This document shows, piece by piece, positions 17,804-29,181 of a DNA stretch of 64,000 nt. A program made the translations under genes and the position numbers. The notes beneath the pieces were generated by a model. It saw only the letters and a list, made by a program, of their open reading frames with translations, did no database searches and was not told where the DNA came from. The DNA is taken from assembly GCF_012489685.1 (NCBI RefSeq), contig NC_080041.1, positions 105,059,760 to 105,123,759 of the forward strand, in the 5' to 3' direction. Source of the stretch: Lotus japonicus (taxonomy: Eukaryota; Streptophyta; Magnoliopsida; Fabales; Fabaceae). Position 1 is the stretch's first letter. Every line of letters begins with the position of its first letter.

Positions 17804-20701
17804 CTAGGGTTTAGCAGATCGACGCAGAAGTTTCATCATCATTTCCTTCATGTCTATTAGCATAGACTCATGAGTATCAAGTCTTTGTTCCATGATGTCG
17901 AGTCTGGACGAGCTTGACTGTGTAGAGCTGGAATGAACATTCTGAGCAGCTTGAGGAGCTGGAATGGAAGCAGAAGCAGCAGGAGTAAACACTACTGGTG
18001 CAAGTTCTTGGCATCTAAGAGCTTCAGCCTCAGCTTCAAGTCGTTCTGCCTCTAATCTGGCTTGTTCAGCTTGAGCTGCTGCTTGATGTGCAGCTTCTTC
18101 TACTTGTTCTTTCTTTCTTTTGGCTTCTTCAATAGCTTCAAGTAGCTTATGTCTTTGTTCTTGTTCATGAAGAGCCACCCTTCTAGTAAACCTTTGCTTT
18201 GCAGCCTCGATCCTCTGACTTCCCTCTGCATTCAGGAGCTGCATCATAACTGGAACTTGAGCCACTAGCCAAGTGCTCAGACTGTTCCACTCTTCAGCCA
18301 CATATTCAGCATTCTCGCTTAGGTCAGTCTGACCTTGCACATTGCGTAGCATCAATGAAGCTTCATGATGGAAAATATTGATGCACTCAGAGAGAGATGT
18401 GGGTCTGAGGTGAGTGTAAGGAATTATAGAGAGGTTGGTTTCAGGAGAGGCTGGGTGATTGCTGCTGTGAGCTTCAGAGGCACCTTGTGGAGAGCCAATG
18501 TTAAAGGATTGAACATGAGGTTCAGAGGCTCCAAGGTGTGGTTCAGAAGTTTCAACCAGAGGATGGGGTGATCTAACTGAGGAGTGGTTAGACACAGATT
18601 GTTCTGGTTCGGGTTCTGGTTGAACTGGCTCTTGTTGGTCAGGGGCAGGTTGAGCTTGTTGAGCCAAAGGGTCTGCCTCATGTAAAGGATTGGCCAAGAT
18701 AGGTTCATCTGGGTCTACTAGACGTTCAGGTCTAGGGCCAGGATATCTCCTAGGGCTTGGACAAGTGAGATAATACTCTTCTAAGGTAGACACCTTTTCT
18801 TTTCTAACCTCCATGAATTTTCTAATGGATTCAGAGTTATTGGAGGGAGAAGAGTCAGCAACATTGGTTGGGAAGGATACAGGTGTATAGGCTGTGGAAG
18901 AGTCTGTATCAGTGGTTCTGGGAGCCAGACGTTCTGATGCTCTTGGGACAGAGTGATCAGAGGTTCTGGGTCCAGGTTCTGTTTGGTTGGACTCTGGTTG
19001 TTCAGGGATGATGGGTTCAGAAGTTAATGGGTTATATTGTATGGTGATGGGTGAGGTTGGTTCATCTGGCCTAGATGGTTGGTTCTGGAGCAAATTCCAG
19101 AGAGGTGCTTCAGTTGGAGAAGGTTGAAAAAATGAAGACCTTGGGGAATGTGGTGGAGAGGTGGTTTGTGCAGCTGGTTGGGACTCAGGAATGGGAGTGA
19201 GTGGATTTGAAGAGTGTTTGAGCATGGCAGAGATGGGGAGTGCATCAAATAAGTTCAAATCATCATCAGAAGCAACTGCAGACTTACTTGATTGTGCTGA
19301 TGATCTAGTCACTCTGGCAGGAGTTTCAATCCTTCTGATCACTTCAGCAGCTGGTTCCACCCGGGTAGGCTTCACCACTATTCTGACCTGCTTCTTCTTC
19401 TTCTTGGGAGAAGGAGGACCATCCTCATTATCACCATCATCACCATCATCTGGCTTGCTGGTTTCATCATGTTTTCTCTTGGATTGACCAGCCTTCTTCC
19501 CTTTGGTCAGAGAGACATCTGATTCCTCAGAGGATTCTTCTAAGATCATCTTCCTCTGAACCTTCTTCTTGAGAGGAGAATCAAGCTCTAGTGCAGGAGG
19601 CAACATTCTGAAGAATTCATCAACATCAATCTCAAAGCCTTGACTCTTCAGATCATCAACGAAGCACCTGATTGCTTCAGGGTTGTCTGCCTGGGTCCAC
19701 AAGGGAAAGTCGTTCAGAGGGACTCTTCTTTTTCTGATTTCAGAAGATGTGTCTTCATGGGCAGGAGCGATCTTCTTTTTGACTAGACCCATCTTCTTCA
19801 GAGAATTTGCAGTGAAGACATCACTGACAATGGTGGTCAGATCCTCTGTGCATCCAGCATTGACCAGATCTTGAATAAGATCGCTCTCAATGAAAAGATC
19901 AGACAGCAATCTCCCAAAAGGGATATACTTGATTGCGGACTTGATGGAGGCAGTAGTCCTTGACTTCCTGATGCATTCCTTCAGGTATGAGAACCGGAAG
20001 AAGGGGAGGCAGAGTTTCCTCTTGTCTTGGATGAAGACTAGCATTGCCTTCTGGCAGAAATTGATGTAATCTGGGGAACTGCCCTTTGGCCTCTGGTTGA
20101 TGCAGTTTAGCAAAATCTTGTGCCAGATCCTGAGCTTGGGATGGAGATCCATCACTTTGTAATTAGTCTTGCCCGGTTTGTAATTGGTGTACAGGGCCTT
20201 GTTGGTCTCATCCTTCGTTTTGGGTTTCAGCTTCGATTCAGTGAATTGGAATCGATACCCACGAGCAGTTTCTGCACCCAGCAGATTCACAGAGGACTTC
20301 TCAGTAATGATGATTCTCCTACCAGCAATGTGAGAGACCACCTGAGTGTCATCGCAGTCAGCGTGCTTCCAGAACTCCTTAACCAATTTGTCATACACCG
20401 GTCCTCGAAGCCTGTTGAAGTAATTCTCCCAGCCTTGAGCACTGACTTCAGGACGAAGATCATACCCATTTGTAGCAAGATTGTCGAGGTCAAATCTCCA
20501 TTCTGCCAGTACTTGAAGTTCCTCAGGAGCATATACGCAGTGAACGGCACAGCCCCGTTCTGCAATCGGAATAATCTGCTCTTGAGCTTGACCTTGATCT
20601 TGATTCGGATTCTCAGGACCCCTTTGACCTGTTGCTAGACCCACTTCCATGTGAGGGAACCTGGTTGCTTTGGCAGCTTCGTTTCTGGTTGGTCTCACCA
20701 T
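17804..20701 (-). CDS. SIRE env-like protein (third frame after pol)
   Basis: The start is placed at the ATG at 20701 (MVRPTRNEAAKATRFPHMEV); the frame stays open to an ATG at 20860, but that stretch is C/T-rich and looks like a leader. The resulting 965-residue protein is intact. The N-terminal ~300 residues form a folded-looking domain (VLAEWRFDLDNLATNGYDLR, then FNRLRGPVYDKLVKEFWKHA and PFGRLLSDLFIESDLIQDLV). A basic, acidic-patched middle (SPKKKKKQVRI) follows, then a long proline/serine-rich stretch. A coiled coil at about residues 860-920 (EAIEEAKRKKEQVEEAAHQA) comes before the C-terminus. I see no clear signal peptide or membrane helix, so 'env-like' is positional, by analogy with SIRE1. 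It may be a gag-like or transposon-domain passenger instead. Confidence 0.65.
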   Translation of the reverse strand: MVRPTRNEAAKATRFPHMEVGLATGQRGPENPNQDQGQAQEQIIPIAERGCAVHCVYAPEELQVLAEWRFDLDNLATNGYDLRPEVSAQGWENYFNRLRGPVYDKLVKEFWKHADCDDTQVVSHIAGRRIIITEKSSVNLLGAETARGYRFQFTESKLKPKTKDETNKALYTNYKPGKTNYKVMDLHPKLRIWHKILLNCINQRPKGSSPDYINFCQKAMLVFIQDKRKLCLPFFRFSYLKECIRKSRTTASIKSAIKYIPFGRLLSDLFIESDLIQDLVNAGCTEDLTTIVSDVFTANSLKKMGLVKKKIAPAHEDTSSEIRKRRVPLNDFPLWTQADNPEAIRCFVDDLKSQGFEIDVDEFFRMLPPALELDSPLKKKVQRKMILEESSEESDVSLTKGKKAGQSKRKHDETSKPDDGDDGDNEDGPPSPKKKKKQVRIVVKPTRVEPAAEVIRRIETPARVTRSSAQSSKSAVASDDDLNLFDALPISAMLKHSSNPLTPIPESQPAAQTTSPPHSPRSSFFQPSPTEAPLWNLLQNQPSRPDEPTSPITIQYNPLTSEPIIPEQPESNQTEPGPRTSDHSVPRASERLAPRTTDTDSSTAYTPVSFPTNVADSSPSNNSESIRKFMEVRKEKVSTLEEYYLTCPSPRRYPGPRPERLVDPDEPILANPLHEADPLAQQAQPAPDQQEPVQPEPEPEQSVSNHSSVRSPHPLVETSEPHLGASEPHVQSFNIGSPQGASEAHSSNHPASPETNLSIIPYTHLRPTSLSECINIFHHEASLMLRNVQGQTDLSENAEYVAEEWNSLSTWLVAQVPVMMQLLNAEGSQRIEAAKQRFTRRVALHEQEQRHKLLEAIEEAKRKKEQVEEAAHQAAAQAEQARLEAERLEAEAEALRCQELAPVVFTPAASASIPAPQAAQNVHSSSTQSSSSRLDIMEQRLDTHESMLIDMKEMMMKLLRRSAKP

Positions 20702-21147
20702 TGTTGAAGCGGTTGAAGGTTTAGGATTGAAGATGAGGTTGAAGGATGAATAGGGAGCGAGAGAGAGATCGTGGGAAAGCGGTTTTGAAAATACAGAAGA
20801 GAGAGAGAGAGTAAAAACCGAGAGTGAAGGAGATCGTGTGTGTATAGTGAGTTTTGACAAATAACCGTTGCTGATTCAAAAAGCAATTTAAAATCAACGG
20901 TTGAAAATTAAAGATAGATAGTAACAGTAAATACACATATCACACAAAGGAGAGAAGCACATCAACACGTATTATGACAGACTGTCAGCACGGGCACAAG
21001 GAACTATGCATCAGAGATACTGACACACGTGTTACTGTCTCAGCCTCAGAGTCAGTACCAATGGGTACACACACTCTGATTGAGTTACCTTCTGGACTAG
21101 ACATCTTCTGATCAAGAAGTATCATAGTCAGAGGTTCTGATCCATCT
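20702..21147 (-). promoter_or_regulatory. Spacer and C/T-rich leader before the env-like frame
   Basis: Between the pol stop (21148) and the env-like ATG lie 446 bp. The last 150 bp in element sense are strongly C/T-rich with CTCTCTCTC runs, like a plant 5' UTR, preceded by ACTCACTATACACACAC. This hints that the env-like frame has its own transcript. No sure TATA box is seen. Confidence 0.3.
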
Positions 21148-24100
21148 TCACTCTGGACAAAAGTCCATGTTCAGATTTTTCAGAATAAAATTAAATCTAT
21201 CCTCTGCTAAGGGCTTTGTAAAGATATCTGCCCATTGATGGTCAGTATCAACAAACTTCAGAAGAAGTACGCCCTTCTATACATAATCTCTAATAAAGTG
21301 ATACTTTACCTCAATGTGCTTTGCCCTTGAATGTAAGATATGATTCTTACTCAATGATATTGCAGCAGTGTTATCACAATAGATTGGGATATTGCTCTCA
21401 AGGATCTGATAATCCTCCAGCTGATGTTTCATCCAGAGCATCTGAATGCTGCAAATGGCTGCTGAGATATATTCTGCCTCTGCAGTTGATAGAGCAATTG
21501 TTGATTGCCTCTTGCTGGCCCATGAGACTAAATTGCTTCCCAGGAATTGGCAATTTCCAGAAGTGCTTTTTCTCTCTGTTCTATCTCCAGCATAATCAGC
21601 ATCACAGTAACCTGAAAGCTTATACTCTGATGTTTTCTTATACATCAAGCCAAGGTTAGTGGTGTCTTTCAGATACCTTAGGATCCTCTTAACAGCAGTT
21701 AAGTGGGTTTCCCTTGGATCTGATTGGAAATGAGCACATAGATGAACACTAAACAATATGTCTGGCCTAGATGCAGTTAAGTATAGAAGTGAACTTATCA
21801 TACCACGATAGAGCTTCTGACATACTTTACCACTTTCATCTTCTTTCTCCAGAATGCATGTAGGATGCATTGGAGTCTTGGCCACTATAGATTCTAGCAT
21901 ATTGAACTTCTTCAGAAGTTCTTTAGTGTACTTGCTCTGATGGATATATGTTCCTTCTGGTGTTTGATCAACTTGTATACCCAGAAAGTACTTGAGTTCT
22001 CCCATCATACTCATCTCAAATTCAGCCTGCATCATCTCAGAGAATTCTTTGCATAGAGATTGATTAGCAGAACCAAATATAATATCATCAACATAAATTT
22101 GCATAATTAAGATATCATCTTTGTAGGTTTTGCAAAAGAGAGTTGTATCTACTTTATCCCTTACAAACTTATTCTCCAGAAGGAATGAGCTGAGTCTCTC
22201 ATACCATGCTCTGGGAGCTTGCTTCAGACCATAGAGTGATTTCTTCAACTTGAACACATGGTCTGGTTTCTTTTCATCTTCAAAACCTGGGGGTTGATGA
22301 ACGTAGACTTCCTCTGATATATAATCATTTAGGAAGGCACTCTTAACATCCATCTGATGTAGAATTATGTTGTGATTCACTGAGAAGGAGATCAACAGTC
22401 TGATTGCTTCTAGTCTTGCTACTGGAGCAAAAGTTTCTGTGTAGTCTATTCCTTCCTGCTGGCTGTAGCCTTGAGCAACTAGCCTTGCCTTGTTTCTGAC
22501 TACATCTCCTTTCTCATTTAGCTTGTTTCTGAACACCCATTTAGTTCCAATTACATGGACACTTTCAGGCTTCTTCACTAAGCTCCAAACATCGTTCTTG
22601 GAGAATTGATTCAATTCTTCTTCCATGGCCAGAATCCAATCCTTGTCCTGAAGAGCTTCATCTATGGACTTGGGTTCAATTAAGGACACCAATCCTTTCA
22701 GACTAAGCAGGGTCTCTTCAGAGGGTCTGAAGGCTGATATGGTTCTGACTGGTTCGTCTTTGTTGCCCAGAATCAATTCCTTAGGATGAGCTGCGGTGAT
22801 TCTGCTCTTCTTCAGAGTTTGTGAATCAGAGGGACCAGCTTCTTCTTCTGGTTCATCTTCCTCTGGCTCAGCTTCCTATGGAGCTTTGCCTTTGTCAGAA
22901 ACATTAATGCTTAAATCTGCAAACTTCTCAACTAGCTTTGACTGGTCAGAGTCAAGCTTATCGTCAAATCTAACATGAATAGACTCTTCAATAGTCTTAG
23001 CATCAGTATTATAAAATCTAAAACCTTTAGATCTCTCAGAATAACCAAGTAATAGACATTTAGAAGATTTAGCATCAAATTTATGCAATCTATCCTTAGT
23101 ATTAAGAACATAACAAACACAGCCAAAAGGATGAAAGTAAGAAATGTTGGGTTTTATGTTCTTCCACAATTCATAGGGAGTCTTATTCAGAATTGGTCTC
23201 ACAGAGATTCTGTTATGAATGTAACATGCTGTATTTACTGCCTCTGCCCAAAAGTGCTTAGCCATGCCAGTTTCTTGGAGCATGGTTCTAGCCATCTCCT
23301 GAAGAGTTCTGTTCTTCCTCTCAACAACACCATTTTGTTGAGGAGTTCTGGGACAAGAGAAATCATGTGCAATTCCATAGGAATCAAACAGACTCTCAAA
23401 CTTGTCATTCTCAAACTCTCCACCATGGTCACTTCTGACACGCACAATTCTACAAGCCTTCTCGTTTTGCACTTGGGCTATGAAGGTAGAGAACACAACA
23501 TGAGACTCATCCTTGCGGGTTAGAAACTTTACCCATGTCCAGCGGCTATAGTCGTCAACGATGACCATCCCATATCTCTTGCCACCTATAGACTCAGTTT
23601 TCACTGGTCCAAAAAGGTCGATATGTAGAAGTTCCCACGGCCTTGAGGTTGAGACAACATTCTTTGCCTTGAAAGGGACTTTTGTGAATTTGCCTTTCTG
23701 ACATGCTTCACAAAGAGCGTCTGAAGCGAACTTCAGATTGAGTAAGCCCCTGACAAGGTTTAGCTTGCTCAGCTGAGAAATCTTTCTCATACTGGCATGC
23801 CCTAACCGTCTATGTCATACCCACTGCTCTTCATTAACAGACAGAAGGCACTTCACATTCTGAGCCTCCAACTCAGATAATCTGATCTAATAAATGTTGT
23901 TCTTCCTCTTGCTGTTAAACAGAACAGAGCCATCGATCTGACTTACAGCCCAGCAGGACTTTTGATTGAATATAACATCATAACCCTTGTCAGCTAATTG
24001 ACTTATAGACAATAAGTTATGTGTTAAGCCGTCTACCAATAACACATTATCAATACATGGACTGTTATCTACACAAATAGTATCAGTACCAACAATTTTA

Positions 24101-25407
24101 CCCTTTTCATTTCCTCCAAAGCCAACTTCGCCTCCAGGCTTAAGTTTTAGCTCTTGGAACATACGCCTTTCTCCCGTCATGTGACGCGAGCATCCACTGT
24201 CCAGATACCATGATTGGTGTTTCAGTGGAGCTATCAAGGATATCTCATTTTCATCGTCTGACTTAGGATCTCCTTCTGATTCTGAGTCAGAGTCAACAGC
24301 TTCCTTTGACTCTGCTCCTTTGTCTTTGACAATGGCCATGAGTCCTTGGACTTCACCATCAGAGTCAACATCCTCTGACTCTGATTCATCAAAAGTCACC
24401 ATCAGACTTTTCTTGGTCTTGAAGTGCTTCTTTGGCTTCTTGTCCTTCTTCAGTTTTGGACAATCACTTTTGTAGTGCCCAGATTCTTTGCACTCAAAGC
24501 ATGTGACTTCCTTAAGTGAGGACTTCTTCTGACCTGAGGATTCAGACTTTCCTTTTGCCTTTCCAGAGCCTTTGTACTTGCTCTGCCTGTGCTTCCAGAT
24601 GCGGTTGAGTCTCTTGGAGATCAGAGTCAGCTCATCTTCATCAGAATCTTCTGATGCTTCTTCAGATTCTTCTTCTTCAGCTTGAAGAGCTTTTGACTTC
24701 TCAACCTTAGCCTTTTCAGATTTAGATTTCAAGGCTATGGACTTTTTCCTCAGATCTTGCATCTCAGAACGCTTCAGCTCATGGCATTTCAGAATACTGA
24801 TGAGTTCTTCAAAACTCATATGCTCGACATCTCTTGTGAGCTCAATTGATGTCACTAAAGGCATCCATCTTTCAGGAAGACACCTGATAACCCTTATGAC
24901 ATGATCTTTTGTTGTGTAGCTCTTGATGAGAGGTCGTATTCCAGCTACAAACAACTGAAATCTGGATAACATTTCTTCAATGGTCTCATTTGGCTCCATG
25001 ACGAAGGATTCATACTTTTGGATCAAAGACAATGCCTTTGATTCTTTAACTTTCTTGTTTCCTTCATGAGACATCTTCAGAGATTCGAAAATGCCTTTTG
25101 CAAACTCACGATCTGTAATCTTCTGGTACTCTTCATAAGAAATAGCACTTAGAAGAATTGCTCTTGCTTTGTGATGTTGTGAGTACAGCTTCTTTTGATC
25201 TGCAGTCATTTCTGACCTTGGGATCTTCTTGCCATCTGCATCAACTGGACGCTCGTAGCCATCCACAATAATATCCCAGAGATCTGCATCGAAACCCAGA
25301 AAGAAGCTTTCCAGTCTATCTTTCCAATATTCGAACCTTTGACCGTCGAACATGGGAGGCTTTGCATTGTAACCATCTCTTTGAGTTTCACTGGTGGTGG
25401 CAGCCAT
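21148..25407 (-). pseudogene. SIRE Copia gag-pol polyprotein with in-frame stops
   Basis: A single frame from the ATG at 25407 (MAATTSETQRDGYNAKPPMF) to the stop at 21148 covers the whole Copia order. Gag has the zinc knuckle CFECKESGHYKSDC. Protease has WYLDSGCSRHMTG. Integrase has CEACQKGK, HIDLFGP, VRSDHGGEFEN and TPQQNGVVERKNRT. Reverse transcriptase has [12 protein letters not shown], and RNase H has [19 protein letters not shown]. Four premature stops lie in the same frame: TAG at 23887, TGA near 23819, TAG at 22876 and TAG at 21277. All are explained by C-to-T or G-to-A changes. No frameshift was found, and the catalytic motifs are otherwise intact, so the copy died recently. Confidence 0.93.
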
Positions 25408-25465
25408 TGTTTTTCACACCGGCCCGGATCACTGAACACTGTTAGGTGTGGTAATCAGAACTTGC

Positions 25466-25477
25466 GCTCTGATACCA
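25466..25477 (-). other. Primer binding site of SIRE (initiator-Met tRNA)
   Basis: Element sense TGGTATCAGAGC, two bases inside the 5' LTR, is the standard Copia initiator-Met-tRNA site. Confidence 0.85.
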
Positions 25478-25479
25478 AT

Positions 25480-26690
25480 TGAAGGTATGAAAAACGGTAG
25501 AAAGGGGGGGGGGTTTGAATAACGTTTTCAAGATAAAGCTTCCACCTTAAAGATTTTGACAAATCTTTCGAGAACTTAAGTGCTAAAGATAAGAGATAGA
25601 AAAGCACACAAGGATTTTATCCTGGCTCACTTGATAAATCACTCAAGCTAATCCAGTCCACCCGTTAAGGTGATTTCTTCCTTCTTAGAATGAAGGCAAT
25701 CCACTAATCAGGTAAAAGTTACAACTGCACTTGAAACCTACAAGTGACTAACAATTACACTGACTTAGCTCACACTAAGATTCACTCTCTTAGTCTTCTC
25801 TAGGATCCGATCAACCTTGATCTCCTAAAGGAACTAAACAAACTGTTTATCAAAGAAATGTTTACAAGAGATTTGCTTCTAAAAAGCTAATAGTAAACAC
25901 AATGAATTTCAGATGAAAGAAAGCTTAGAAGAATTTGAATTTGTCTTGCGCGTATGTGAATGCTTCTAGCCGCTTCTTTCAGTCTTCAGCCTCTTTTTAT
26001 ACTCCAAGGATTAGGGTTGAACGTTGCATGGGAAATGCTACCGTTGGAGGGCAGTTCTGAAAAATCCAGCTTCTGCTGTGTCTGAGACTGTTAGGTAGGT
26101 CGTCAGGAAGGTACAGTTGCTTTTGTACTTGGATAGCGACTTGACCTTAAAACCTAGGAGACTTCTGATCAGGGGAATGCTTCATGTTGGAACTTGTGAA
26201 GCCGGTTGATCAGAGTCAGAGGGAAAGCCCAGATCCTCTGACCATTGTATCTTTTGATTCTGAACTCAGAGGGAAGTACATGGTCTTCAGAGTATCTTGC
26301 TTCTGGACATCAGAGTTTCCACTATTCAGCTTCTGGATCTTCAGAGTCTTCTACACCATCAGAACATCTGAACCTTCAGTGTTTCTTGGTTATCAGACTT
26401 TCTGGATCTTCAGAACTTCTAGTGACTGAGTCCACATCAGAGTTTGTATAACTTCAGAACTTCTGAAGCTTTTCCACTGTTCATACTGAATATGGTGAAT
26501 GCGAAAGCGTTGTTTGGGACACTCTTTAAGCACAGTGCTTCTGATTTGTGTGAGATTGAATAGAGGTCAGAGCCTGTAAATAACACACTCAGAAAAACAC
26601 GTTAGAGTACCACAATTGTTCATATCAAAAGGTTAACTTGTAATCATCAAAACATAAAATTGTACTACTAGATCAAAACTTGATCTTACA
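25480..26690 (-). repeat. 5' LTR of the SIRE element
   Basis: 1211 bp, about 99 percent identical to 15198-16405. TATA in element sense is at complement 25993-26001. The transcript would start near 25970 and read into gag. Confidence 0.92.
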
Positions 26691-26695
26691 TTTCC

Positions 26696-27556
26696 TTCCA
26701 CGAAATCGGGGGGCTTCTTCTCTTGGGACCTTCACCCGAATGTGGGTCCACATTCGGGTTCCATCTATGGCTCCAATGCAATCCTTTTATCGTTGAATAA
26801 ATTATTAATATAATTATATCATTTACATTTGGACCGAATATAACATAAGCTAAGTGAAGACGAAGCTACCTTAAAAAATGGATAGAATCTGCTATTGTTT
26901 AAGATTAGTGGAGGTACATCCCTACCGGATGGTTGGACAAGGAACTCATCATGAAGTGAAATGACAGCACGTAGTACATTGTGAAAGTGACGACTGACAG
27001 TCTCTCCGGAGCGGTGGAAGAAAAATGAGACAGTTCGATTTTTTACATTGTGACCAATGACATGTAAGAATTTAGCAACTTGTTCCTCAACTGTGGACCG
27101 TATGGTATCCTTTACAATCTCTATCCCTCTTAATTTATGAACCAACAACATAAATGCTTCAGGTCCCATTTGTATGATGTCCCGACATTTTTCAGTATGT
27201 GCTAGTTGTCTCATTAAATGGAGACGCCTACGCTCCCTTTGTTCATTTTCATCACTAATTGGAACATGCATGTGATGTGACATCATTTGAAGCATATGTA
27301 ATGCATGAACTATGTAACATAACAAAACTACAGAACAAAGGCGATGTCGCCTTTCTAACTCTTGACGAAAATGACTTAAAATTTGTATTTGAGGTGGCAT
27401 GCCAACATTGTTAGCATGTCTCACTTGAGATTGCACTTCACTAATCTCATTGAATGCTTCATCTAAGTTGTCTCCCTCATTATTAACAAAATCCATGCCT
27501 ATATCAATGAAGAAAAGGGCGATGATTAGGAAATTTACATATTGTGCAACCATCAC
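26696..27556 (-). pseudogene. Harbinger DDE transposase, 5' part (exon 1 and start of exon 2)
   Basis: The likely start is MDFVNNEGDNLDEAF at 27496, because an acceptor-like TTGATATAG precedes it; the frame is also open from 27556. Exon 1 covers the N-terminal helical domain (MGPEAFMLLVHKLRGIEIVK, then RSTVEEQVAKFLHVIGHNVK) and ends FYPFFK at a GT donor at 26869. Exon 2 begins at 26783 with CIGAIDGT, the first catalytic aspartate. Directly after it is an unusual four-codon insertion (RMWT) that creates a palindrome at 26734-26759. The exon is cut after RFRGRK by the SIRE insertion and continues at 15197. Confidence 0.8.
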
Positions 27557-29178
27557 TACCTACTTGATTATAATTCGCATTTTAATAGTAAGTTTTCAAG
27601 ACTTATACCAACAATATCCAAATTTAAAATTCAGGCCAAACATAAAAAAAAAACATGTGAACTAATAACCACACACAAAGCAAGATTTCATATTGGTATT
27701 AAACCAATTTAGAAAGCATGATTAACTCAATAACACCAATAAACGGTAGCAACTCTCATAATCCAAATTTCATTATCATAATTAGAGAAGAGAAAATAAA
27801 CTTGAAAATACCAATAAGGTCGTTTGAAGTAGTTGTGAACCACACTAAATCTGTCCAAATCCCTGTGATGACAACAGAAAAATAAAGAAAATAACATTCA
27901 AAAAGATTGTGAGGATATTGATCCAGTAAAAATGTGATCTCAGTAAAAAATAAGAAAAATAAAACATTAGCAATTATGCTACAGACATGTAATGAAATTT
28001 ATTAAAGAAAAAAAAATAACACCATAACCCAAATACAAAAGAATTATAGTCACTGCCACTTCAGATTAAATACAAGGAGAAAAAGAAAAGATAACAGTAT
28101 ATAAAAAACCAAGTGTCCCTCCAACTTGAGCCAAAAAAACACAAGTGCTAAACAAAGGTTTGATTTTGCTCTTCCTTTACTCAGTTGAACATCAAGTGTG
28201 TTAAACCCTTTTGATTTCTATCCGATAAGATCTTTTTTTTTCTCTTGTAATTTTACTAATTTTAACCTATCTGGAACTTGTTCCTTTTTCAGTTTTCATT
28301 TTGAAGTTTTAATCTTGAAACATGGAGAGTTCAATCAACCTTGTTTTTCCCAAAGATTTGAACTTTCCACTAATTAGTTTTGTTATCTGTATTGGGTATT
28401 AGAGATCTGTATGAAATTACAACAATTGTAAAGTGAATGATGATCCTATTTGATTTTTTTTTATATCACACCCTTTATATTCATGGCTAGAAATAACTTG
28501 TAAAGAAGACAAATAAAGAAATTAGACTGAGAATAACATTGGAATAAAATAAGCTTTGTGATGAAATTTTTTGCAATCTAAAAGAGTTTACTACAGAACT
28601 TGATATAGACAAAAGGGGCAAGCACTGAACCACAAAAATTTCACTAAACAATCCATGAAGCATATTCCAGAACCCCACATCTTAGAATCTTAAAAACGCA
28701 TATACCAACAATTGAAATCTTAGATACATTCACACCCTTTCATATCCATCACAGCACAAATAAAAATGCACAAAATAAACAATGCATGTGTGAGGGATTT
28801 ACAACATAAACATTGGGAAAGTGAAATTAAACCGATGACCAACACAAAGGAAGTACCTTTGGCTCTTATCTGAGGTTTCTCTGCCAAATGAATTCCTAGC
28901 TGCAATCTTGGGTTCACACTGCAGGAGAGAAGAGAAAAGAGGGCTGAAAAAATGAGGAAATAAATTTTAAGGGTAGGTTGGTCTTTTTCATTAAAATGGC
29001 TCCAACTTTCCAATTTTCTGCCCGAATCGGAGGGAAAGTTTTTTGATGTGGGACCCACAAAAAGTTTTCTTTTCTTTTCTTTCTACCGTGATACCAAATA
29101 GTGGAAAATAGAATATTCTCACTCTTTTCTTTCCTTCACTTTCTTTTCCTCTCAGATTCGTTTGAAACAAACAAAGCC
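27557..29178. other. 5' non-coding end of the Harbinger element
   Basis: AT-rich sequence with no supported protein. It ends in a T/C-rich subterminal block (29070-29155) and the terminal repeat. A phrase GTGGGTCCC (minus sense) near 29050 is typical of these subterminal regions. Confidence 0.5.
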
Positions 29179-29181
29179 TTA

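Larger units (their letters stand above)
15198..26690 (-). mobile_element. SIRE/Maximus-type Copia LTR retrotransposon inserted in the Harbinger transposase gene
   Basis: LTRs at 15198-16405 and 25480-26690 flank an 11.5-kb element on the minus strand. The target duplication TTTCC is at 15193-15197 and 26691-26695. The initiator-Met-tRNA primer site lies next to the 5' LTR and an AAAAAGGGGGAGAT purine tract next to the 3' LTR. The internal region holds a Copia gag-pro-int-RT-RH polyprotein, a long env-like frame and an antisense + strand gene. Large size, long LTRs and the env-like frame are typical of the SIRE lineage. About 13 substitutions between LTRs by eye make it young, though slightly older than the Athila-like insertion. 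Confidence 0.92.
3164..29178 (-). mobile_element. PIF/Harbinger DNA transposon containing two nested LTR retrotransposons
   Basis: The ends are a left CACTGTGTTTGG and a right terminus whose reverse complement is GGCTTTGTTTG, both followed by purine-rich subterminal blocks. They are flanked by TTA at 3161-3163 and 29179-29181, the 3-bp duplication typical of PIF/Harbinger. Inside, on the minus strand, are the two genes expected of the superfamily: a DDE transposase in exons between 27556 and 14502, and a Myb/SANT-like protein between 14259 and 4328. Each gene is cut by one LTR retrotransposon. Without these insertions the element is about 5.7 kb. Both genes also carry point lesions, so it is non-functional here. 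Confidence 0.85.

Noticed and set aside
19161..20638. Several + strand frames opposite the env-like gene
   Set aside because: They overlap a 965-residue intact minus-strand protein and show no motifs.
28720..29058. 112-codon minus-strand frame with hydrophobic segments
   Set aside because: It lies in the non-coding end of the Harbinger element, spans subterminal motifs and lacks any domain.
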